From assembly GCA_027322375.1 (NCBI GenBank), contig DAHVRS010000263.1, forward strand, positions 1-6,937: 6,937 nt of DNA, given 5' to 3'. How positions within the stretch are numbered: the first letter of the stretch is position 1; every line of letters starts with the position of its first letter. Source of the DNA: Brachybacterium sp. (GTDB lineage: Bacteria; Actinomycetota; Actinomycetes; Actinomycetales; Dermabacteraceae). Shown here piece after piece: positions 1 through 6,600 of this stretch. Below the pieces are notes generated by a model. The model had not been told where the DNA came from and did not search any database. It was given only the letters and a program-made list of their open reading frames with translations. A program made the position numbers and the translations under genes.

Positions 1-698
1 GGGGAATCGCTGGAGACACGCACTTTCGCCACCGCATCGCGCACCCGGACCGCTCCTCGGCCTCTCACGCGTGCCGCGGCCACTGTCAGCTCACCGATCG
101 TGGCGTACGGGGTGGAGCGCGTTTCGAAGTCGGGCCGTGGCGTGCGCACCAGGTGATCTCCGATCGCGACGAGTGCCTCCTCCTGGAGGACGGTGCCGAG
201 GCTGAGGAAGGTCCCCACCCGTGAGAGCAGACGGACGGAGGGGGCGCCGGACGCGCTCACTCCGAGCCTCACGACCTCCCCGCTGACGGAACTCCAGCGC
301 ACGAGCGCTGAGCCGCGCCGGGCAGAATCTCGCATCGCCATATGGATCCGGCGATCCAGGCCCTTCCTGCGAGGTCCGTGGACGAGCACCCCGTTCACTC
401 GTCGTGACGGGACGGGCGGCGCGGTGACTTCTCGGCCGAACAGCCCCGGCAACGGGAAGCACCACAGTCGTGCTGCTGTCAGCCCGGCCGCGAATGCGCT
501 GGGCTCTGCTCGGCACAGTGCTGCCACGATCTCCCGCTCGGTGATGGTCCGTTCCCGGCGAGCCCAGAGTCCGGGGACGACGGGAGAGAGATCGCTGCGC
601 CGGAGTCGTGCGCGGGGGACGCCGAGCGATGTCGCCTCGGCCGTCGTGAACGCGGCGTGCGGAAGCGTGTCCGGGAGCGGCGAGAGCGGCTGGGGCAT
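1..698 (-). CDS. AbiEi-like / DUF559-associated hypothetical protein, C-terminus cut by left window edge
   Basis: An open frame runs without a stop from an ATG at 698 to the left edge: 232 codons plus two bases, so the gene continues outside. The N-terminus (MPQPLSPLPD, then an FTTAEA segment near residues 17-22, then GVPRARLRRSDL near 26-37) resembles the winged-helix start of a widespread actinobacterial family annotated as type IV toxin-antitoxin AbiEi-domain or DUF559 proteins. A TAARLW segment (74-79) and an LVAIGDHLVR segment (176-185) fall where that family has its conserved 'TAARLW' and 'AGDALVR' blocks. In that family a Vsr/DUF559-like nuclease fold follows near the C-terminus; that part lies outside the window and cannot be checked. 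The start is uncertain: there is no good Shine-Dalgarno before 698, while an in-frame GTG at 731 has a TGGGGA about nine bases upstream. I prefer 698 because the protein start then looks like the family. Family members are usually orphans of unknown role, so an antitoxin function should not be assumed. Family assignment is from memory of sequence patterns. Confidence 0.75.
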   Translation of the reverse strand, partial: MPQPLSPLPDTLPHAAFTTAEATSLGVPRARLRRSDLSPVVPGLWARRERTITEREIVAALCRAEPSAFAAGLTAARLWCFPLPGLFGREVTAPPVPSRRVNGVLVHGPRRKGLDRRIHMAMRDSARRGSALVRWSSVSGEVVRLGVSASGAPSVRLLSRVGTFLSLGTVLQEEALVAIGDHLVRTPRPDFETRSTPYATIGELTVAAARVRGRGAVRVRDAVAKVRVSSDS

Positions 699-1018
699 GC
701 CGCCAGCATCGACCGAGACGGAGACCACCACTCGTTGTCGTCCCCAACCTGCAGGTCACGGACTCGCTCGCACTCACCCTCCACATTCCCACGGCTCACC
801 GGACGGAGACGGAATGCGATCTGTTGGGACAGCAGGGGCGGTGGGCGCAGCGTTGCCGGTCCAGAGCAGTGGACAGGGCGCGAGGGCCTGACGACGAATC
901 GAGTTCTGCATCTGGACCGTTTCACGGCGATCGGAGCGGTCCAGATGCGGAACTCGATCGGAAAGGCAGCCCGGTGGCGGGGAGGGGCCGGGGGCAGGTG
1001 AGGTGCCGCCGGACCGGG
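699..1018. other. 320-base intergenic gap with a long dyad and no convincing gene
   Basis: This stretch separates the stop of the GH76 gene from the start of the left-edge gene. The open frames crossing it are rich in Arg, Ser, Pro and Gly, lack recognisable domains and are shadows of neighbouring frames. It contains the 22-bp dyad at 898-958 and one unit of a short direct repeat at 995-1010. It should also hold the promoter of the left-edge gene, but I found no convincing -35/-10 pair. Confidence 0.7.
898..958. terminator. 22-bp inverted repeat, possible terminator or regulatory dyad
   Basis: The left arm is 898-919 and the right arm 937-958, around a 17-base loop (920-936) that itself contains the palindrome CGATCG. 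Twenty-one of 22 positions pair; the exception is T907 opposite G949, a wobble in a plus-strand RNA but a C/A mismatch in a minus-strand RNA. The arms are about 55% GC, clearly lower than their surroundings. It begins about 60 bases after the GH76 stop on the minus strand, which is a fair place for that gene's terminator, but no real U-tract follows (TCGTCGTC). Alternatives are a dispersed repeated palindrome or a protein-binding site for control of the left-edge gene. Confidence 0.5.
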
Positions 1019-1035
1019 TCAGGTGAGGTGGCGCC
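995..1035. repeat. Short tandem-spaced direct repeat at the GH76 stop codon
   Basis: Two 16-base units, 995-1010 and 1020-1035, match at 15 positions (core CAGGTGAGGTG) and are offset by 25 bases. The second unit contains the GH76 stop codon and its last codons. It is probably a small local duplication or a chance match in GC-rich sequence. Confidence 0.4.
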
Positions 1036-2278
1036 AGAGGGGGCGGGGGAGAGCGGCCAGCGCCAGGGTGCGAGCGAAGCCGGACTGGTCCAGCAGATGG
1101 GTGCCCACATCGGTCTCCCGCCCGTGGACGAGGTCCGTGGCGGGGTCGCGGCGCTGCGTCCAGAGCCGGTCCGCGAACGCCTCGGTGATGGCGCGGCCCT
1201 TCGCGCGGGCGCCCAGCACGGACTCGGCCAGGAGCATGTTCGAGAGCATGATCGCGGTGAACTGCAGCGGCTGATCGTCCAGCGGCGAGTCCTCGTCGAA
1301 GGGGCGGTAGTGGGCGAGGATCGCCTCGATCAGGTCCAGGGCCCGCTCGCGGTGGGCCTTATCGCCGGTGATCTCGTAGGCGAGGACCTCGCAGCCCAGC
1401 GGCACGCCCTGGTTGTACGCCCAGTGGGTGCGATCGATGTCGCCGTCGGGCTTGATGTTGTCCCAGTACAGACCGTTCGGGGCGAGGAGGGTGTCGCGCC
1501 CCCACGCCATCCAGCGCTGTGCGTCCTCGATCGCTGCCGACTCGCCGGTCAGCTGATGCCAGCGCAGCGCGACCTTCGCCGAGGGGAAGGTGGAGACGGT
1601 GTTGCGGTCATGGTTCCAGTCGCCCTGGGTCCACTCGATCCCGCCGGGGGAGGCGAGGCTCGAGTCCGTGGACTCGCCGGAGCGGAACAGGTCCAGCAGC
1701 TGACCGGTCCGCTCGAGGTCCCCCTCGCGCCCGTCGGTGACCAGGTGCTGCTCGATCTCGAGCAGGGCGATCCAGTCGTTGTCGTCGTAGAAGAAGTCGC
1801 CGTGCGCGCCCTGCTCGGAGTCGGTCGCGGCGGTGTAGCCGGGCAGGCCCGTGGTGCCGCCCTGCGGGTACCAGTACTGCTCCTGGGCGCGGCGCAGCGC
1901 GGCATCCGCCGCGGCGTAGGCGGAGGAGTCCTTCAGACCCGCCATCATCTCGGTGACCGCGGCGCGGGCCTGCGAGAGCGGCCACACGTAGGTGAACTCC
2001 GGATCGCCCTCCTGGCGCGGCGTCCGCTCGATGAGCATGTCCGGATCGGTCTCGGCGCGGAAGTGCGTGAGCAGCGCGTCGGAGGCAGCGCGGGCGCGAC
2101 GCTCGCGCTCAACAGGGGTCGGCACGGCAGAGGGGTTCTCCGCGGGGGTCGTCTCGGTCACGGGGCGGGTCCTCTCGGCCGGGGGGGCGGCAGCCCCGGC
2201 GATGGTGGCGGGGATGGCGGCCGCAGCGGTAGCGGCGCCGGCGGAGCGCAGGAGAGTGCGTCGGGTCGGACGGGGCAT
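1019..2278 (-). CDS. Tat-exported glycoside hydrolase family 76 protein (endo-alpha-1,6-mannanase family)
   Basis: Predicted 419-residue exported enzyme that would cleave internal alpha-1,6-mannosidic bonds in mannans or mannose-containing envelope glycans. Residues 5-11 (TRRTLLR) form a twin-arginine motif, followed by an Ala-rich hydrophobic stretch to about residue 31, giving a Tat signal peptide; a Pro/Thr/Glu-rich linker runs to about 58. The GH76 hallmark is FFYDDNDW at 162-169: the adjacent aspartates D165 and D166 match the catalytic DD pair of the family. Further family blocks are GGIEWTQGDWNHDRNT (212-227), where other members have GGI.W and the NT pair, and YWDNIKPDGDIDRTHWAYNQG (split around 271-291), matching the DG..D..W.YNQG block. 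The length suits a single catalytic domain with no carbohydrate-binding or anchoring module. GAGGT at 2285-2289 lies six bases before the ATG and supports this start. It sits 40 bases behind the acyltransferase gene. Family call is strong; the exact substrate is inferred. Confidence 0.88.
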   Translation of the reverse strand: MPRPTRRTLLRSAGAATAAAAIPATIAGAAAPPAERTRPVTETTPAENPSAVPTPVERERRARAASDALLTHFRAETDPDMLIERTPRQEGDPEFTYVWPLSQARAAVTEMMAGLKDSSAYAAADAALRRAQEQYWYPQGGTTGLPGYTAATDSEQGAHGDFFYDDNDWIALLEIEQHLVTDGREGDLERTGQLLDLFRSGESTDSSLASPGGIEWTQGDWNHDRNTVSTFPSAKVALRWHQLTGESAAIEDAQRWMAWGRDTLLAPNGLYWDNIKPDGDIDRTHWAYNQGVPLGCEVLAYEITGDKAHRERALDLIEAILAHYRPFDEDSPLDDQPLQFTAIMLSNMLLAESVLGARAKGRAITEAFADRLWTQRRDPATDLVHGRETDVGTHLLDQSGFARTLALAALPRPLWRHLT

Positions 2279-2315
2279 GGTGGGACCTCACGGTCAGGGG
2301 TCGGATGGACCCACC
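2279..2315 (-). promoter_or_regulatory. Ribosome binding site of the GH76 gene inside a small potential stem
   Basis: In the minus-strand RNA, 2315-2307 (GGTGGGTCC) can pair with 2287-2279 (GGTCCCACC) at eight of nine positions. The second arm overlaps the GAGGT Shine-Dalgarno element (2289-2285) and ends directly against the ATG. The first arm starts three bases after the acyltransferase stop codon (TAG, 2321-2319). The pairing is seen in the sequence; a regulatory role is inference. Confidence 0.35.
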
Positions 2316-2318
2316 ACG

Positions 2319-3455
2319 CTACCGACGAGTGTGACGTGGCGCACGCGGTGCGTGCGGAGTGGTCCGATTTGCCCGGGCAGAGGTCGTCTCGGACTCCGCC
2401 GCGGCGTGCTCGCCCGAGCCGTGTCCGGCGTCCTCGGCCGGGTCCTTGATCAGGAGGTCCCCGATCGGCGGATCGGTCACCCAGCGGGTCGCCCGCGAGA
2501 CGGGGGCGGAGCCCAGCAGGAGCGTGAGCACCACCGCCGCGGGGAGCAGCAGCACCCCGAACCACCACGTGTGGATCCAGGCCGGGGGATGGTCGGCGTA
2601 CCGGATCGGCAGCAGCAGCACCGGGTGCAGCAGGTAGATCGTGAGGGAGCGGGTGCCGAGCACCGAGAGAGCGGAGGAACCGCGAGGGGTGATGAGCAGC
2701 AGGCCGAACGTGCCGATCACTCCTGTCACCAGCGCTCCGAGCTGCACGATCATCTCGAAGAGCGCCGGCGCATCCTCGTCATACGCCTCGCGGAGGAAGA
2801 AGGTGGAGGCCGGGACCTGCTCGCGCAGCAGCAGCGCGCACAGCAGGGCGGCGACCATGATCGCTCCGCCCAGCCAGCGGTGCCGGAAAGCCTTGATCCG
2901 CGCGAGCGTCTCCGGGGTGCTGATGAGGCCGATGACGAAGAACGGCAGCATCCCCGCGATGCGGCCCAGCGAGAAGGTCGAATCCAGGTCCGGATCCAGC
3001 GGCGCGATCACCGCGACCGCGACCGCGATCAGCAGCGGATGGCGCAGGCTGCGCAGCAGCGGCGAGAGCAAGCGCCACACCAGCAGCGCGAGCAGGAACC
3101 ACAGCGTCCAGGCGGGCAGGAACAGCTGCAGCTCGAGGTTCCGCCCCTCCAAGAAGTGCTTGGCGACCTCATGCACCATCTGGAAGATCAGATAGGGCGC
3201 GACGATCGAGCTGAGCACGCGCTTCAGCTGCCGCGGCTCATTGCGGTAGCTGCGAGAGAGGTAGCCCGAGATCGCCACGAAGGCGGCCATGTGGAAGGAG
3301 TAGATCGCGGTGTAGACCATGTCCGGGATCACCTGGTCCAGGACGCGGAAGCTCTCCACCGTGTGTCCCACCACCACCATCGTGATGAGCAGGCCGCGGG
3401 CGTTGTCCAGGAACGGGTCCCGGGCGCGCGGCGTCGAGGAGGGTGACTCAGTCAT
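2319..3455 (-). CDS. Integral-membrane acyltransferase (Acyl_transf_3 / COG3594 type)
   Basis: A 378-residue polytopic membrane protein likely to transfer an acyl (often O-acetyl) group onto a sugar or envelope polymer. The N-terminus has the family signature: R12-D13 and FLDNARG (15-21), then a hydrophobic segment ending in VVVGHT with the conserved His at 31. FHMAAFVAISGYL (54-66) is the typical second membrane segment. I count about ten hydrophobic segments: roughly 20-32, 46-65, 81-97, 113-130, 138-152, 167-180, 194-210, 232-255, 264-285 and 297-315; LTIYLLHP (271-278) is another conserved patch of this family. The DNAKG-like opening and the LTIYLLHP patch are closest to fucose 4-O-acetylase-like proteins. 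The last ~55 residues are hydrophilic, Ala/Thr/Arg-rich and probably disordered and cytoplasmic. GGAG at 3463-3466, seven bases before the ATG, supports the start. The GH76 gene follows 40 bases downstream, so the two may be co-transcribed. The acceptor substrate cannot be told from sequence. Confidence 0.87.
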   Translation of the reverse strand: MTESPSSTPRARDPFLDNARGLLITMVVVGHTVESFRVLDQVIPDMVYTAIYSFHMAAFVAISGYLSRSYRNEPRQLKRVLSSIVAPYLIFQMVHEVAKHFLEGRNLELQLFLPAWTLWFLLALLVWRLLSPLLRSLRHPLLIAVAVAVIAPLDPDLDSTFSLGRIAGMLPFFVIGLISTPETLARIKAFRHRWLGGAIMVAALLCALLLREQVPASTFFLREAYDEDAPALFEMIVQLGALVTGVIGTFGLLLITPRGSSALSVLGTRSLTIYLLHPVLLLPIRYADHPPAWIHTWWFGVLLLPAAVVLTLLLGSAPVSRATRWVTDPPIGDLLIKDPAEDAGHGSGEHAAAESETTSARANRTTPHAPRAPRHTRR

Positions 3456-3462
3456 GAGGGTG

Positions 3463-3466
3463 CTCC
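3463..3466 (-). promoter_or_regulatory. Ribosome binding site of the acyltransferase gene
   Basis: GGAG on the minus strand, seven bases upstream of the ATG at 3455. It is the only Shine-Dalgarno-like element close to this start and supports it over internal alternatives. Confidence 0.55.
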
Positions 3467-3522
3467 GGGGACGGGGTCAGGACCGCGCCAGGCTACGACG
3501 TCGGCCCCGCTCACTCCGGGAG

Positions 3523-3566
3523 GGGCGGCCCGGGTGTGGGCGAGGTCGCCCGCAGCCGGGCCGCCC
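3523..3566 (-). terminator. Very strong hairpin between putA and the acyltransferase gene, likely putA terminator
   Basis: The outer arms, 3523-3533 (GGGCGGCCCGG) and 3556-3566 (CCGGGCCGCCC), are perfectly complementary over 11 bp. After one G/G mismatch (3534/3555) pairing resumes inward through 3535-3542 with 3547-3554, including one wobble (T3537/G3552), to a loop of about four bases (AGGT). The structure lies about 90 bases past the putA stop and about 70 before the acyltransferase start. No U-tract follows on the minus strand, which is common for proposed actinobacterial terminators. It could also be an attenuator or an RNA processing site. Confidence 0.55.
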
Positions 3567-3610
3567 GGGAGGGCACAGGGGGGCTCGCCGGCACGCGGCC
3601 GACGGGCCCA

Positions 3611-3647
3611 TCCTGGCGACCGCGCACGTGCTCTCGGGCCGCCAGGG
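3611..3647 (-). terminator. Weaker hairpin just after the putA stop
   Basis: CCTGGCG at 3612-3618 pairs with CGCCAGG at 3640-3646, with a possible extra T/G wobble at 3611/3647, around a 21-base loop that includes the palindrome GCACGTGC. It starts about eight bases after the putA stop codon. A seven-bp stem is easily found by chance in DNA of this GC content, so this is a tentative call; it may assist the stronger hairpin further on. Confidence 0.25.
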
Positions 3648-3654
3648 ACCGCGG

Positions 3655-6600
3655 TCAGCCGCGGCCGCGGACCCAGCCCTTCCCGCCAGTGAGATCCAGC
3701 TCGTGGGGCAGCGGATTGCCGTAGCGGTGATTCGTCGCGCTGATCGCCTGCTCGTGCAGGAAGGGGAGCATTTCGACCCGGCCGTCGGCGACCACCTCGC
3801 CGGTGAAGAGCGCGAGCTCGACCCGGCGGGAATGAGCCGCACGCAGCGCCTCGTCGGCCTCCCCGAGCAGGCGCACCCGCGGCGTGTCCAGCGCGCCGAG
3901 GCGGGCGGCGAAGTCCTCGGCGGACTCGGTCGTGATCTGCGCGGGCGTGACCCCGGCCGCCTCCGCAGTCGCGACGAGCTCGGGATCGGCGAGGGACACC
4001 TCGACCGCGGCGCCGACGGTCGCCGCGGCGTGCAGCACGCGCGCCAGCTCTACGGTGCGTGTTGCGGCGGCAGCGCGGACCGTGACCGGCAGCGGCAGGT
4101 ACCGCAGCAGGTTGATCTCACCGTGGATCTCCTGCACGTCCCGCGGCGCGAAAGTGCTGCTCCAGTGCTCGCGGTCGCTGTGCTGGGCCTCGGCGAGCCA
4201 CGCTTCGGGATCAGCCTCCCGGTCCGGGACGTGCTCGGCATCGGCCCAGTCCATGAGGTGGATCAGATAGTTGGGGCCACCGGCCTTCGCGGTCTGCCCG
4301 ATCGCGGAGCGCTTCCAGCCGCCGAAGGGCTGGCGCTCCACGATCGCGCCGGTGATGCCGCGGTTGACGTACAGGTTGCCGGCCTCGACGTGCTCGGTCC
4401 AGTACGCGATCTCGGTGGGCTCCAGCGAGTGCAGGCCCGCGGTGAGCCCGAAGGCGGTGCCGTTCTGGATCCGCACTGCGTCCTCGAGGGTGTCGGCGTG
4501 GATCATGCCCAGCAGCGGCCCGAAGTACTCGGTGAGGTGCAACGCGGAGCCCTCCCGCACGCCGGTGCGCACGCCGGGGGAGAAGAGGGTGCCGGATTCA
4601 TCCAGCGCCCGCGGCTCGGACAGCCAGCTCTCGCCGGGTGCGAGCTCGGTCAGGCCCGAGCGCAGCTTCTCCCCGGGCTCCTCGACGACGGGTCCCATCT
4701 GCACGGTCGGGTCGGTGGGGCGGCCCACGTGCAGGCTCAGCACCGCGTCGGCGAGCTGTGCGGAGAAGCGCTGGGAGGTGGAGACGGAGCCGACGGTGAT
4801 GACCAGCGACGCGGCGGAGCACTTCTGGCCGGCATGCCCGAAGGCGCTCGCGGCGACGTCGCGGGCGGCGAGGTCGAGATCCGCCTGCGGGGTGACGATG
4901 ATGGCGTTCTTCCCGCTGGTCTCGGCGAGGATCCGCAGCTCGGGGCGCCAGGAGGCGAACAGCGCCGCGGTGTCCGAGGCACCGGTGAGGATGAGCTGGT
5001 CGATCCGCGGATCGGCGATGAGCGCGCGGCCCGCCTCGTTCTCGGGGACGTCCACGAGGGTGAACACCCCCTCGGGCACGCCCGCTTCGTGCATCAGTCG
5101 GCCCAGCAGCGCCCCGCAGCGGCGCGCCTGGGGAGCGGGCTTCATGATCACGGCGCTTCCGGTGACGAGCGCGGCCAGGGCGCCGCCCGTCGGGATCGCG
5201 ACGGGGAAGTTCCACGGCGGCGTGACCAGCGTCAGCGGGCGCGTGGTCGCGCGGAGCTGGCCGAGCCGGGCGAGCTGCTCGGCCTGCTCGGCGTAATAGA
5301 GCGCGAAGTCGATCGCCTCGCTGATCTCCGGGTCGCCCTGCTCGAAGGTCTTGCCGGTCTCGGCGGCCATCACCTCCAGCAGCTCGCCGCGGTGGGCGGC
5401 GAGGGTTCCGGCGACGCGGCGCAGCACGAGCGCACGCTTCTCGACGCCGATCGCTTCCCACTCCGGCTGCGCCTCGAGCGCCCGGGTGATCGTCGCGTGG
5501 ATCCCCTCCACGGAGGTCAGGCGCGCATCGGCCGCTTCCTTCTCCCCGATCCGCGAGCCGCGCAGGCGGTGGGAGAGCTGGGCGGCCCATTCCTGGTTCG
5601 CGGGCGTGGACAGGTCGGTGTCCGGCGTGTTGCGGAACGCGCCCGGCACGGCGGGCAGGCCGGGGGAGCCGAGCTCGAGAATGGTCCTGCCGCCCTGGAT
5701 CTCCGCGGCCCGGTCCTGGTCGCGGTGGGTCGGTGCGGCGGTCTCGGTCAGTGCACGCTCCAGGGCGCGCTGGAACCGAACCTCCTCGCGTGCGAAGAGG
5801 TCCTCAGAGGTGTCCAGCTCGAAGGCGGCGGAGAGGAAGTTCTCGCTCGAGGCGTTCTCCTCGAGCCGGCGCACCAGGTAGGACACGGCGACGTCGAAGT
5901 GGCGCGGGTGCACGATGGGGACGTACAGGCGCATGGTGCCGGTCGCCTCGCGCACCACAGCCTGCTGGCCGGGCGCCATCCCGGCGAGCATCTCGAACTC
6001 GACGCCGCTGTCCGCCCCGGCGGGGATGCCGCGCCGCTGCATGAGCAGGTGCGCGAAGGCGACGTCGAAGAGGTTGTGGCCGGCGACGCCGAGGTGGACC
6101 GCCTCGAGGCGGGCCGGGTCCAGGGAGCCCAGCAGCAGGCGCTTGTACTGCGCATCGGTCTCCTCCTTGGACAGCAGCGGGGCCTGGCGCCAGCCGTGCA
6201 CCGCCGCCTCCACCTGCTCCATGGCGAGGTTCGCGCCCTTGACCAGGCGCACCTTGACCGGTGCACCACCGGCGGCGACGCGGCGCTCGGCGAAGGCCCG
6301 CACCCGCTCCATCGCGCCGGTGGCGTCGGGCAGATAGGCCTGCAGCACGATCCCGGCGTGCATCTGGGCGAGTTCCGGCCGGTCCAGGAGGCGCTCGAAG
6401 ACCTGCAGGGTCAGCTCGAGGTCGCGGTACTCCTCCATGTCCATGTTCAAGAAGGTGGGGTGCTCGCCGCGGGAGGCGTCGAGATACAGCGGCAGGAGGG
6501 TCTCCACGATGTGATCGACCGTCTGCTCCGCCGCCCACAGCGGCAGGTGGTCCACGATCGAGGAGACCTTGATCGAGACGTAGTCGACGTCCTCGCGGGC

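Noticed and set aside
1..698. A toxin-antitoxin or defence system at the left edge
   Set aside because: Only a partial AbiEi-like protein is visible, with no toxin gene or other defence gene beside it; family members are commonly orphans.
91..792. Minus-strand 233-codon open frame
   Set aside because: It overlaps the left-edge gene in another frame; its Arg/Pro/Ser-rich product has no family pattern, whereas the frame from 698 does.
479..925. Minus-strand 148-codon open frame
   Set aside because: It begins inside the dyad and is composed mainly of Arg, Ser and Pro; it overlaps the better-supported left-edge gene out of frame.
824..2449. Plus-strand 541-codon open frame
   Set aside because: It is antisense to the GH76 gene, is rich in Gly/Arg/Val with no recognisable domain, and has the look of a GC-rich shadow frame.
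1992..3446. Plus-strand 484-codon open frame
   Set aside because: It is antisense to the acyltransferase and the start of the GH76 gene; the Arg/Gln/His/Glu-rich product is low complexity and arises from the complement of membrane-segment codons.
4271..5296. Plus-strand 341-codon open frame
   Set aside because: It lies wholly opposite the conserved aldehyde dehydrogenase region of putA and shows no family motif.
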